Shown: in pieces, positions 1 to 9,950 of the stretch | Layout of the letters: each line of letters starts with the position of its first letter | How positions within the stretch are numbered: position 1 is the stretch's first letter | From: Catonia carolina | Taxonomy: Eukaryota > Arthropoda > Insecta > Hemiptera > Achilidae | Reading direction: 5' to 3' | Length of the DNA stretch: 64,000 nt | Assembly: GCA_035578175.1 (NCBI GenBank) | Contig: JAQMRL010000003.1 | Span: 87,708,469-87,772,468 of the forward strand | Position numbers and translations under genes: made by a program | The notes under the pieces: generated by a model | Database searches by the model: none | The model's input: only the letters and a program-made list of their open reading frames with translations | What the model was told of the DNA's origin: nothing

Positions 1-507
1 AACATGGTTTTAGCTAATTTCGGTTTTTGATTAAATGTAAAGTTCAATATTGTGTGAATTAAATGGTATAGGACTTAATACTTTTTTCTACGGTATCTAG
101 AAATATTTTTTTTAAATCGGCAATCGCGGGACTGGCCGATAGAAGTGACTACTTAATTAATTAACAAATTAAACAAAAAAGATTTTTGTTGATTAATGAT
201 GATTGTTGATTGGCAAACCGAAGATTTTCCCGTGCAAAAAACACAGTCCAGGCGCGCCAAAAAAGTCACTTCAATAAAAGTGTTACCAAGGTAAATTTGA
301 TATCCCTTAAATCTTTATTCAATGTTTCCCGTAAATTACAATTTTACTTGTCTTGAAATGATTGTTAAAATATGATTGCCAAAGTGTTTTGGTGATTAAC
401 GCATCCGTCCCGTCAATCCATGTTTAAAAGCGCTAACTGGTATAATTCAAGATAAAACTTATATTTTAGTTTCAAAAGCTGCCGTGGAATCGGTGTTCTA
501 ACATCGG
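1..507. other. Unassigned AT-rich flank
   Basis: I see no open coding frame, terminal repeats or match to the repeats found elsewhere in the window. It ends where SINE-A begins. Confidence 0.4.
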
Positions 508-1247
508 GTTGGTCTTGTGGTAAAGTCGTCGCCGCGAATCAGCTGATTTTCGAAGACGAAGGTTCCTGGTCCAAATCCCTGTAGAGATTTTTTTTTATTT
601 AACTTATTTATTTATAATCAGCCTTACAATGTGGCTTTAAGCAAATCATTATACAAGAACTAAACTTACGTGAGTGAAGTAGACAGCCTTTGCTCTCACT
701 TCAACTAAATAAAATTAGAAAATAAAGTTAATAAAAACTAAGAAATGTTGTAAAGTTACAAAATTAACAAAAACAATGTAAAAGAAGTAAACAAAAAATG
801 AAGTAAACAATGCAAAAGAAGTTAACAGTAAAAAAGTAAAATAAATAAAATTTTTAAATTTCACTTTAGATTAAAAAGTAGTGATGAGGATGAGCGGTGA
901 ATTTAACTTTGTGTATGTATTAAAATCGTTGGTCTAAGTCGAGGATGTGATGTCTTTTGAGGCGCTTCGTTTCCTCACTGTTATCCAGTAAATTTAATGC
1001 CAGGTGGTTCTGGTGATTGTTTAATCTTAGCTGGTACCGGAGGCCCTGTAGAGATAGTTACTTTTATACGGATTTGAATAGTAGACAGTGGTTATCGGTG
1101 TACTTTGATGGTTGGGGTTCAATTTATCATACTCTCTCGGGAACGGTCGGCGTGAGTGTACAAGAATCCTCTTGTCATCGGGTCATGTGGTTGCTTAATT
1201 TTCTTAAATTGAACAGATTGCAACGTGCACACAATAGGGATTAAAAA
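508..1247 (+). repeat. SINE-A copy, split by a retrocopy
   Basis: This is a tRNA-derived SINE. The head (508-588) has a box-A-like GGTTGGTCTTGTGGTAAAG and a box-B-like GGTTCCTGGTCCAAATCCC. The body resumes at 1044 with TACGGATTTGAATAGTAGACAG and ends near ATTGCAACGTGCACAC followed by an A-rich tail. The two halves are separated by an insertion at 589-1043 whose target duplication is CCCTGTAGAGAT. Other SINE-A copies in the window run straight through this junction. Confidence 0.8.
589..1043 (-). pseudogene. 5'-truncated poly(A) retrocopy inside SINE-A
   Basis: The insertion is flanked by a perfect 12-bp duplication, CCCTGTAGAGAT, at 577-588 and 1044-1055. Read on the minus strand it starts in an open frame of about 20 codons, proline-rich and ending in IKFTG then TAA. 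About 390 bp without an open frame follow, then an AATAAA-like signal and a poly(A) tract at 589-597. Poly(A), a TSD and 5' truncation are hallmarks of LINE-mediated insertion. The frame resembles the C-terminus of a cellular mRNA, but I do not recognise the protein. It could instead be the 3' end of an unfamiliar LINE. Confidence 0.6.
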
Positions 1248-1344
1248 AAATCACTGGTTTAATAGTAAGAACGCACCTGTTTCGAGATCAAAATCATGAA
1301 ATTTCGCTTTACCTCGTCCCTTTATACCCTCCGGTCTTCGTTTA

Positions 1345-2299
1345 TGCGGACCGTACACGATCATTAATAATGTCATTACGAGAAATGTCATTACTTCGAA
1401 AATTCAAGCTTCATTACCGCATCATTTTTTTGTAGCCGTACACCATCAGTAATAATGACAATAATTTTACTTCATTACTACTTGGGTTACCTAACAAGAA
1501 CCAGTAATGGATTCGCGTAAGAAAGCGTGTGTTGCTTTAATTTTGGGATTAAGCTTTAAGTGTAATGTTGAACGTCGACGCTGGATGAAAACCTGGCTAA
1601 AAAACCGTGAGCATTCGCACGTTGTGTTGCTCAGAGAAGTTAGTGCAACAGAACCCGAGGATTGTAAAAACTACTTTCGCATGAACGAAGAAACTTTCGG
1701 TGAATTGTTACGATTGGTTGAGCCATTTTTGAAAAGGAAGGATACAAATATGAGGGAAAGTATACCAGTCCGTATCAGTATCCATCCGTACTACATCCCG
1801 ATCTCCGAGATGTAAGAATTTTCTTCAGTTCTTTCCTATAGGCCTAATTACATCGCAGTTTATTTATTTTCCGCCTAACATCAGCACGTGTAGCCCCCGG
1901 TTTAATGGTTTTATATATGTTTAAAAGTTTATCCAACGCTTGATTCCTCATTGTCTTATTTAAATATAATGCGCAAGAAGAGTTCCAAAGTTCTGGAAGA
2001 GTCTCATTTATGTTTCAATAAAATTTAAAAGAACATTGGTACTATTGTTTCGTCATTCATGTTTACTGCAGCACGCTACAAACTTAACTAAATAATGATG
2101 AAGGAATGATGTATGCTCCGTACACGGTCATTATTACTGACATTATCCCCACTCTGCAGCAGTAATGAAGCAACGAAATCAGAAAATCCGGATTCTCATC
2201 ATTACTGAGAATCATTCCAGTTTTGTCAACCGTAGACGGTCAGTAATAATGTCATTATGATAAGGGAATGACATTATTAATGATCGTGTACGGTCCGCA
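1345..2299 (+). mobile_element. Internally deleted PIF/Harbinger element
   Basis: The ends are inverted repeats of about 33 bp: TGCGGACCGTACACGATCAT at 1345 and its complement ending at 2299. They are flanked by the 3-bp duplication TTA (1342-1344 and 2300-2302), as expected for PIF/Harbinger. Subterminal variants of the same CCGTACAC-TCATTAATAATG motif recur near 1434, 2115 and 2230. The 955-bp element holds only the N-terminal part of a transposase, so it depends on a related autonomous copy. Confidence 0.85.
1507..1815 (+). pseudogene. HARBI1-like transposase, N-terminal fragment
   Basis: The frame encodes 102 residues. Residues 20-80 have the pattern seen at the start of PIF/Harbinger nucleases and HARBI1: RRRWMKTWLKNREHSHVVLL, then YFRMNEETFGELLRLVEPFL and a KDTNMRESIPV segment. 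The catalytic DDE region is absent because the element stops at 2299. The last ~15 residues before the stop probably read into non-homologous sequence at the deletion joint. The ATG at 1507 lies about 160 bp inside the left terminal repeat. No activity is expected from this fragment. Confidence 0.75.
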
Positions 2300-2905
2300 T
2301 TAAGAGGTTATTTTAATCATTACTTTTACTATAAATTTAAGTTCGTAAGTTAAAAGACTACAGAGATGATTTTTCTACGAAAGCTCTTTTTTAAATTTAA
2401 TTCCCTGTCGTCGGGGTTGTAATTAACTTTGAGCAATTTTTTTTTTACGTTATAAACTAGGCATGATACACTCTAATGAGTAGTACTATATTATGCAGAA
2501 AATCATTGCAATTATCAAGAGTAAACATTTTTATAAAATACAGTAATCCCTTTGTATCCGCGGAGTTTGTCCGTGGGCCTAAAACCTTAAAATACGTACG
2601 TTTTCTCACCTTGTGTACACCGTACTTGGTTGGGAAGTTATACAATTCTGGAAACATATGTTTGAAAAAATGTTTTGGCATCCGTATCATATTGAGCACA
2701 CACTAGTATGGCGACGGCCGCCATGAGCCAAGCTAGATTTCCGCGTACTGTACGTAGTGATCCAGTCACCGGGTACCGGGCCCTGCTAGTAACACCCCAC
2801 CCTCACCGCCGTACGTACGCCCAGGCACCATACTGTAATTTTTCCGTGCATTTTCCTCCATGTGTCAGTCTTAACTTTTTCGTACGTACGTACAGTTCTT
2901 TGAGT

Positions 2906-3121
2906 GTTCGACGATCCTGAAACGAAGCCAAGCATTTCTTCACAAACCATCAACGAGATTCTCAGCATGGCAACGCATTGGCTGACCACGTGATGGAGAT
3001 GGATCCAGTCATGGAAAGGACCCTTCAATTCAAAAGAGGACTCAGGAGCTGATTGAGCACAAAGAGTTTGAAAAGAAGAAGAAGAAGCAAAGAGCCATAA
3101 CTAACTATTTTAAATCAACTT
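2906..3121 (+). pseudogene. pogo/CENP-B-like transposase C-terminal remnant
   Basis: One frame gives DDPETKPSISSQTINEILSM, then a frameshift moves to a frame with LADHVMEMDPVMERTLQFKR, one stop, then a lysine-rich stretch ending RAITNYFKST and a TAA. Acidic sequence, helices and a final short aromatic TxxxFFK/NYFK motif are typical of the C-terminus of pogo/Tigger and jerky/CENP-B-type transposases. The DNA-binding and DDE parts are missing. It is dead sequence inside the pogo element. Confidence 0.6.
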
Positions 3122-3173
3122 AATTTTTTTATGCGTACATTACTGAATTTATAAAATATTCATAGATTATAAT

Positions 3174-3565
3174 GTTGTTTAGGTCATCAGCCAAAAAGCT
3201 GGTTTGAACCTGTAGAGGTTTTACTAAGTAAAATGAGGAGTGAGTTGGTTTACCATTGCCTTCCTCACTGAATGGAAAAGTATGCTAATCAGCATGCCGG
3301 GCCCTCTGAGAAGCACATACTTTCCACTCTGCAAATGACACCTTCACTTCATTCACCACAGGGTCTGGCTGTATAATGAAATTCATTACTTTCAGAGGAG
3401 GTAACTCTGATTAGTGTCTTTTACACCTCTACCTCTTCTGTTCTTAAATGATTCAGTCATTTCATTGGCTGACCATGTGATAAGAAACAGAACTATTTAT
3501 TTTAGCCCTGCAACGAACAGATTGAGAGTAATTAATTTGACTCTCCATCAGTCTGTTATGGGCAG
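3174..3565 (-). repeat. Repeat D copy 1, with 10-bp TSD
   Basis: This is a complete ~392-bp copy flanked by the perfect duplication AGATTATAAT (3164-3173 and 3566-3575). On the minus strand it starts at CTGCCCATAACAG and ends GATGACCTAAACAAC. The internal reading frame found in other copies is broken here by a TAG after ARHAD. Confidence 0.85.
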
Positions 3566-3744
3566 AGATTATAATAATGGTAAAATGTTCCTAAAACTAC
3601 TAAACACTTAAAACGACTACAGGACTTTACCTTTAGAACCTAACCCCCATCTTTTCGTTCATATAAGGTATTATTATCCGCGGTTTTACTAACCGCGGTA
3701 ACCCTCCGGAACGTAACCCCCGCGGATAACGAGGGATTACTGTA

Positions 3745-4297
3745 GTAAATTTTCCCGTGAAATGATGATTATATTCACAAATAAATACACAATTTAAGCC
3801 GCTACTATACGGTATTAAAAATTGATGTTGTCAACTGTTGTTTTATTTTATTTTACGTTTCCATTGTTTAAACTTGTACATTAAATATGTTGAACACGAT
3901 GTAATGGCAGGACGTCATGTACTCAGTGATTTTTATAGGTTATGATTTATTCATGGGTGATTGTATCCAAATGTATATAACATGTGTAAGTTAGTTTATT
4001 TATGTTTAGAAAAAACTGGTATCATACAGTATAATATATAAACGTTTCATTAAAAGGGGTTCAAAAATCTTTTAACTAGAAGAATTTTCTTTCAGTTTGT
4101 TAAGTTCGGTTCTTGAAGTGTAACAATTTTAGGTTCTAACAAAATCATAAATTTCTGAAAATTGTAAGTTAGTTTGTTAAAGCATTAATCTGTTTGCCTT
4201 ATTTTTGTTAATTTAGTTTTATGTTAAAATAGTTATTATTTAAATTATTATAAATATATTATAATTATAAATATTATTATTAAATTCGTTTTTGTTT
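3745..4297. other. AT-rich stretch without recognised features
   Basis: I see only low-complexity AT-rich sequence between the pogo element and repeat D copy 2. Confidence 0.4.
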
Positions 4298-4669
4298 GTT
4301 AAATTAATTGCACTCGATCTGTTGGTTCCAGGGCTTCAAAAAATAGTTCTGTTTCTTATCATATAGTCAGCCAATTATATTATGACTGAACTATTTAAGA
4401 ACAGAAGAGATAGAGGTGTAGAAGATACTAATTAGAGATATCTCCTCTGAGAGTAATGAATTTCACTATACAGCCAGGCCCAGTGGTGAATGAAGTGAAG
4501 GTGTCATTTGTAGAGTGGAAAGTAAGCGCTTTTCGGAGGGCCTGACATGCTGATAAGCATACTTTTTCAACTCAGTGAAGAAGGCAATAGAAACAACCTC
4601 ATTCCTCGTTTTTACTGAGTTAAACCTCTAGAGGTTCAAACCAGCCTTTCGGCTGTTGACGTAAACAAC
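4298..4669 (+). repeat. Repeat D copy 2
   Basis: Sense-strand copy running from TTAAATTAATTGCACTCGAT to CGGCTGTTGACGTAAACAAC. It lies head-to-head in inverted orientation to copy 3, 75 bp downstream. It has point changes and a single-base insertion near 4564 relative to other copies. Confidence 0.75.
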
Positions 4670-4746
4670 TTTTTTTTTAAATAATATACTGAAAGACCAT
4701 CTCAAACTTATGTAGCATTGTAAAAGCTGTACTTATATTTTTTATT

Positions 4747-5077
4747 GTCTAGGTCGACAGCCGAAAGGCTGGCAGTTTGAACCTTTAGAGGTTTTACTAA
4801 ATAGAACGATGCTTGAGATGGTTTACTATTGCCTCCCTCACTGAGTTGAAGAGTATGCTTATCAGCATGCCAGACCCTCCGAAAAGTACTTACTTTCCAC
4901 CCTGCAAATGTTTCATTCACACAGTCTGGCTGTGTAGTGAAATTCGTTACTCTCAGAGGAGATATCTCTGATTAGTATCTTTTACACCTCTACCTCTTCT
5001 GTTCTTAAATAGTTCAATCATATAATTGGATGACCATTTGATGAGAAGCCGAACTATTTTTTGTAGCCCTGGAGCAA
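4747..5077 (-). repeat. Repeat D copy 3, diverged
   Basis: Minus-strand copy, truncated at its 5' end after GTAGCCCTGGAGC. The 3' portion of the family reading frame stays open (4708-4920) but begins late, and the MNFIIQPDP start region is shifted. Confidence 0.7.
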
Positions 5078-5840
5078 ATTTTTTTATTATAACTTACAAA
5101 ATATGTATCCATTTTTATCTATTAATCTACGTTTACCAGTAGAGTACCAAACAAGAATTATGTAAGAAAATTTTTGACTGTTTTAAATTTTTGGTTAACG
5201 GTAAGTGTGGCGAAAATTATTCATTATAAAAGAAGTAACATTTTTTATAGTTTTCCGTTTTGGTTATAAAAAATGTGTGTGAATTATGATAGACAATAAC
5301 GCAAGGCTTGACAGTGTTGTCCCTAATAACACAATAAGGTCAACGGGCAGGGTTGTAGTTTAAAAAAGATGGGCCACGTTTGTCTCTCTATGTCATGTGG
5401 TCGGAAGATCCCACGGTTCTAAACAGGTGTAACTTTGGCAACACTGTGTATCTGGTTTCGCTCTGAAATATGATCTCTTTCACCCTCAACCCCTCCGTCC
5501 TTCCATTTACCTTGTAATAAACTACTCTAGTTTGTTGCTTGGCAACAAGTGTTCTCAAAGGACTAAATTATGTTCCAAGGTATCTCTTTTTTTGGGTTCT
5601 GTTTTGGAAATAAAATTTGAATGAGCCAGGATCTTTCTCCATAAATTTTCAAAAGTTGTCTAAATCCTGCGTACATTTTTAAAACTTTGGTTTATGATTC
5701 TAAATTTGTTTTTCAACTGTCCTGGTTTTTTATGGTTTTATGAACTTACAGTGGTGCATTTTCATATCAGCTGTCAGTTTGCTAGCAAACTGATTACTTA
5801 ACCTGTGTATAACAACAAAAGTAAAACTGTAATAACAAAA
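5078..5840. other. Unassigned stretch
   Basis: I find no ORF, terminal repeats or repeat-family match. It contains a moderately GC-rich patch near 5320-5480 with no splice-bounded open frame that I can defend. Confidence 0.35.
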
Positions 5841-5850
5841 GTATGTATTT

Positions 5851-6026
5851 AGGCTGCCTCCGTAGCGTAGTGGTTTAGCCTACCACGCGGAGGTCCCGGG
5901 TTCGATTCCCGGCCAGGGACTGGAAAAATTCACAAGTCAAATCCCACAGTTAATCACATTATCCACCGTAGTCGCTAATAACCAAGCAGTTGATACGACT
6001 TTAAGTAAATAAAAAAAAGAAAAAAG
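5851..6026 (+). repeat. SINE-C, complete copy with 10-bp TSD
   Basis: tRNA-derived SINE: box A in GTAGCGTAGTGGTTTAGCC and box B in GGGTTCGATTCCCGG, a short body with GTCGCTAATAACC, and an A-rich tail. It is flanked by the perfect duplication GTATGTATTT (5841-5850 and 6027-6036). The head resembles a tRNA, but the poly(A) tail and TSD show it is a retroposon. Confidence 0.85.
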
Positions 6027-6229
6027 GTATGTATTTTTTTCGCTTTTATATAGTGTATAAGAAACAGTTTCATTAAAAACTTGATACTGTAAACACAAGT
6101 TACAAATTAATTAATTAAATACACATGCATATTTTTTCTTTTTTCGTGAGACTGTTATAAACTTTCTTAGTATAGTGTAACATGATGGGATCCGTTAATC
6201 ACGTTTACTACCCCCATACAACTCTGTTT

Positions 6230-6628
6230 GTTGTTTGTTGTTTAGGTCATCAGCCAAAAGGCTGGTTTGAACCTGTAGAGGTTTTACTAAGTAAAACGAG
6301 GAGTGAGGTGGTTTACCATTGCCTTCCTCACTGAGTGGAAAAGTATGCTTATCAGCATGCCGGGCCCTCTGAAAAGCACATATTTTCCGCTCTGTAAATG
6401 AAACCTTCATTTCATTCATCACAGGGTCTGGCTGTATAATGAAATTCATTACTTTCAGAGGAGGTAACTCTGATTACTGTCTTTTACACCTCTACCTCTT
6501 CTGTTCTTAAATGATTCAGTCATTTAATTGGCTGAACATGTGAAAAGAAACAGAACTATTTATTTTAGCCCAGCAACGAACAGATTGAGTGTAAATAATT
6601 TGACACTCCACCTGTCTGTTATGGGCAG
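6230..6628 (-). repeat. Repeat D copy 4, with 12-bp TSD and long reading frame
   Basis: Flanked by the perfect duplication ACAACTCTGTTT (6218-6229 and 6629-6640). The 3' tail has two AAACAAC units on the minus strand. The family frame (minus, 6195-6449) is open from MNFIIQPDPVMNEMKV to ADDLNN and reads out through the tail. The intact TSD suggests a fairly recent insertion. Confidence 0.85.
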
Positions 6629-6654
6629 ACAACTCTGTTTATGACCAATATAAG

Positions 6655-6840
6655 AATGGCCGGCCCGTGGTGTAGAACTCAGCGAAACTAACTTCTACAC
6701 TTGGGGTCCCGTATTCGATTCCCGGTCACCTAGCATGTTTCATCATTCATTTTCATCTATCACCCTTCATCGTCTGCATTAGCAGTAGTGTGCTAAACAG
6801 TCGGACGTTAAATATAGTACAGAATAATTTACCTTTAACA
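6655..6840 (+). repeat. SINE-B variant with a different tRNA-like head
   Basis: The head has a box-B-like GTATTCGATTCCCGG. The tail, from TCATCGTCTGCATTAGCAGT to CAGTCGGACGTTAAA, is the same as in the SINE-B copies at 40952, 41711 and 32579. The head sequence differs from theirs. Confidence 0.65.
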
Positions 6841-7069
6841 CAAAAATAAGCAGAACCCTAAAATAACACTAATAGACCAGATTAAAACTCCGCTGCCCGC
6901 TCTGAAACACACATTTTATAAAAATTTATCTCATTTTAGTCAAGCCCTTTTCACTTATTCGTACATGGCGTTTTTCTTTGTTGTGCTATACCACTCAGCG
7001 TTGAATCAGATCCTTAAGTTCGGTTAAAAAAGTTCACAACCCCGCTAATCCGAACTGATTTATAATTTG

Positions 7070-7708
7070 TTTAAACGCTTTTATTTAACTTACTCTTGGA
7101 TCCATCAAATCTTGCAACTTAAAATTTTAATACTTCTACCGTATCAATATGAATCAAACTTTGCACACTTGTTTATCTTCGATGACAATACGCTGTGGTG
7201 TTTGTAAAAAAAAATTTTAAAATTAAAAAAAAAATTTTTTTAAAAATTTAAAAAACTGTTTTATTTAACAATTACTTTAAAAAATTAACTAAAAATAAAA
7301 AAAATAAAAAAAAATTACAAAAAAATCACAGAAAAAAAATTACAAAAAAATTAAAAAAAAATTTTTAAGAAACGCTATTATTTAACAATTAATCAAAAAA
7401 AAATGAACTAAAAAGAAAAAAAGAAAAAAATTTACAAAAAAAAATCACAGACATTACAGTTAAAAATAAAAGCGTGGCGCATTAATATATATAATATTTT
7501 ACAACGAATATTTTACAATAAATATTATATATATTAATGCGCCACGCTTTTATTTTTAACTGTAATGTCTGTGATTTTTTTTTTGTAAATTTTTTTATTT
7601 TTTTATTTTTAGTTCATTTTTTTTTTGATTAATTGTTAAATAATAGCGTTTCTTAAAAAAATTTTTTTTTTATTTTTTTGTAATTTTTTTTTCTGTGATT
7701 TTTTTTTT
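7070..7708. repeat. Palindrome F copy 1, with flanking module
   Basis: A ~140-bp module (TTTATTTAACTTACTCTTGG onward) is followed by a long AT-rich inverted repeat. Arms of roughly 180 bp (about 7320-7499 and 7523-7708) pair through CAGTTAAAAATAAAAGCGTG and its complement. The loop reads TACAACGAATATTTTACAAT. It abuts the poly(T) tail of SINE-C at 7709. It may be a foldback or MITE; the class is unknown. Confidence 0.75.
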
Positions 7709-7878
7709 TTAGTTTATTTTAAGTCGCATCAAGAGCTGGATCATAAGCGGCTACTGTGGATTTGGGAACTAGAACTGTGGGTTTTGTCAGGTAATAATTT
7801 CCAGACCCTAGCCGTGAATCGAACCCGAGACCGCCCCGTTGTAGGTTGTAGGCTACCACTACGCTACGGAGGTGGCCA
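7709..7878 (-). repeat. SINE-C copy
   Basis: Minus-strand SINE-C: complement of box B at CGTGAATCGAACCCGAG (about 7812) and of box A at CTACCACTACGCTACGGAGG (to ~7873), with the poly(A) tail joined to palindrome F. Confidence 0.8.
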
Positions 7879-8046
7879 ATTTGTAATAGTTTTTACATAT
7901 AAAACGTGTGTTAAAATTAACATTTGTTTAAAAAATGATAAAACAGTATAGTTAAGAACAGAAAACGAACATAACCAAATTCAATTAAATAAAACAATAC
8001 AAGGTGAACTTTTAGATTATAAATTGCTTATTGGTAAAAGATTTCT

Positions 8047-8346
8047 TCCGGTTCATTAGCAATTACAAGAAATGATATTTACATTTTCAATATTCTCTGG
8101 CTGTATAAAATCACTAATACTTGCTGTCGTAAAGCCGAAAACCTCGATGAAGACACAATATTTCGCTAGTGCTTTTATAAACAAGATGTCTGTGTGCATT
8201 CCGCTGTTGTGCTGCTCTGCGTACTGCATCGCTATTTCTTGTGCATTTGCTGCTTTTGAATGTGAAATAAGTCGCGCCGTCTTACATATTTCATCAGTTT
8301 TTGGATTATTCTTGTATATTTTTCGGATAATCCGAACAGGTCCAGG
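8047..8346 (-). pseudogene. pogo/jerky-like transposase C-terminal remnant
   Basis: The minus strand is open for about 95 codons. It reads through YKNNPKTDEICKTARLISHS, KAANAQEIAMQYAEQ, TDILFIKALAKY and ends TTASISDFIQPENIENVNII before a stop. The spacing of helices and the final TSISDF-like motif resemble the C-terminal tails of pogo/Tigger/jerky transposases. Nearby TAATCCGAAC motifs at 7047 and 8328 could be parts of pogo termini, but I cannot pair them convincingly. The catalytic core is absent. Family assignment rests on pattern memory only. Confidence 0.45.
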
Positions 8347-8540
8347 TCCGTATTAGTCGTATTAGCGGGTTTATTGTGTAATTGTTTAATCATTTGCCGG
8401 TTCACGAACGGCTATTATTATATTATCTAAAATTTAAGAACTGGTCGAAGTTTCAGTTGTCTTTAAGCAATGCTGAACAATTAATTTTATTGAGTTTATT
8501 GTGTTTTGATTGATATCACTGTTAATAAAAAATGTTTTGT

Positions 8541-9213
8541 TGCCCATAACTGGCAGCTGGAATGTTAAATTATTTCCACTCGATCTGTAAGTTCCATGAC
8601 TACAAAAAATAGTTCTGTTTTTTATCACATAGATGAAGAGGTAGTGATGTAAAAGACAATAATAGATGTAATAGCCAGACCCTGTGGTGAATGAAGTGAA
8701 GGTGTTATTTGCAGGGTGAAAAGAAGATGCTTTTCAGAGGGATATGGCATGCTGATAACCATATTTTTCCTCTCAGTGAGGAAGGTATTGGTAAACCACC
8801 TCACTCATCATTTTACTTTGTAAAGTCTCTAGAGCAACTGTTCCCAAACTTTTTGTTATCACGCTCCCTTCTGTCAAGAAGAAAATTTCCCACGCCCCTC
8901 CTTACACAGTTTTATGTGATTATGAAAAAAACAAGTAGGCCTATTACATTGAATAATATACTTTTATTTTTTTATTGCTTTGTATTATATAACTAGTTGC
9001 AATTTAAATAAGAGACAAAATAAATCAGTGGGATGGATGACCTCAAAAAGATTTTTTTTGAGGTCTAGCTACTTCTAAGAGCTTTTGGGGAAGTATGAAG
9101 CTATCTCGAGGTCCTGCGCCCCTTGACTTGTCTTTACGCCTCTAGGAGGGGCCCTCCGCTTTGGGAACCACGTTTTAGAGGTTCAAACCAGCCTTTCGAC
9201 TGATGACCTAAAC
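8541..9213 (+). repeat. Repeat D copy 5, interrupted by a hAT element
   Basis: D runs from TGCCCATAAC (8541) to CTCTAGAG (8834) and resumes at 9181 with GTTCAAACCAGCC to the tail CCTAAACAAC. The interruption is the hAT-like element at 8835-9172. This D/hAT pair is the first unit of the local tandem array. Confidence 0.8.
8835..9172. mobile_element. Non-autonomous hAT element, array copy 1
   Basis: Ends are CAACTGTTCCCAAAC and TTTGGGAACCACG, imperfect inverted repeats. An 8-bp duplication CTCTAGAG (8827-8834) / TTTTAGAG (9173-9180) has decayed by two bases. The interior is non-coding. The TTCCCAA-type terminus and 8-bp TSD fit the hAT superfamily. Confidence 0.7.
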
Positions 9214-9452
9214 AACCAAAAATGTTGATGCTAATAATATCTTTGTTGGTATGATCCTGATCTATCTAGATGAAAAAACTATCGAAAATTGTTTTTCATC
9301 TGTTTGAGTTGCTTGCTTTATAGACACTTACCATTCATTGATTATAACCGTTAAATCATTGTCGGTAAGATGAACCTGTACTTGTCCTATATGTTGTGCT
9401 CTTCAGATGAACGCTTATTGCGGTGGGGTGTAATCATGTCTGGCCATTATAA
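9214..9452. repeat. Unique segment of tandem array, copy 1
   Basis: The sequence from AAAATGTTGATGCTAATAAT to GGCCATTATAACTGAA recurs at 12940-13063 (partial) and 13616-13844. It is part of a ~755-bp unit together with the preceding D and hAT. Confidence 0.75.
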
Positions 9453-9950
9453 CTGAAATTATTTGCAGGGTGAAAAAAAGATTCTTTTTAGAGAGCCTGG
9501 CATGCTGATAAGCATATTTTTCCTCTCAGTGAGGAAGGTATTGGTAAACCACCTCGCTCATCGTTTTACTTTGTAAAGTCTCTAGAGCAACTGTTCCCAA
9601 ACTTTTTGTTATCACGCCCCCTTCTGCCAAGAAGAAAATTTCCCACGCTCCTCCTTACTTTATGTGATTATGAAAAAAACAAGTATTACATTGAATAACA
9701 CACTTTTATTTTTTTATTGCTTTTTATTATATTACTAGTTGCAACTTAAATAGATAAAATAAATCAGTGGGATGGATAACCTCAAAAAGATTTTTTGAGG
9801 TCTAGCTACTTCTAAGAGCTGTTTCTATATGTATGAAGCCATCTCGAGGTCCTGCGCCCCCTTTACTTGTGTTTACGCCTCCCTACGAGTGGCCCTCCGC
9901 TTTGGGAACCACGCTCTAGAGGTTCAAACCAGCCTTTCGACTGATGACCT
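9453..9950 (+). repeat. Array copy 2: partial D (copy 6) with hAT copy 2
   Basis: The unit restarts inside D at ATTTGCAGGGTGAAAAAAAG. The hAT occupies 9588-9913 with a perfect CTCTAGAG duplication (9580-9587, 9914-9921). The D tail then runs into ACTGATGACCT, the target duplication of the LINE at 9951. Confidence 0.75.

Larger units (their letters stand above)
2541..3742 (+). mobile_element. pogo/Tigger-type element carrying a repeat D
   Basis: The left end reads CAGTAATCCCTTTGTATCCG (2541) and the right end is the near-complement GATAACGAGGGATTACTG (to 3742). TA flanks both sides (2539-2540 and 3743-3744). The CAGTAATCCC terminus and TA duplication fit the pogo/Tigger group of Tc1/mariner. 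The interior holds a decayed transposase C-terminus and a later repeat D insertion. Without D it would be about 800 bp, so it is a deleted copy. Confidence 0.8.

Noticed and set aside
2457..2706. Frames on both strands at the pogo left end
   Set aside because: They cross the element boundary and terminal repeat and have no recognised domain.
8709..8996. 95-codon plus-strand frame
   Set aside because: It reads from repeat D into the hAT element; a chimera of two repeats, not a gene.
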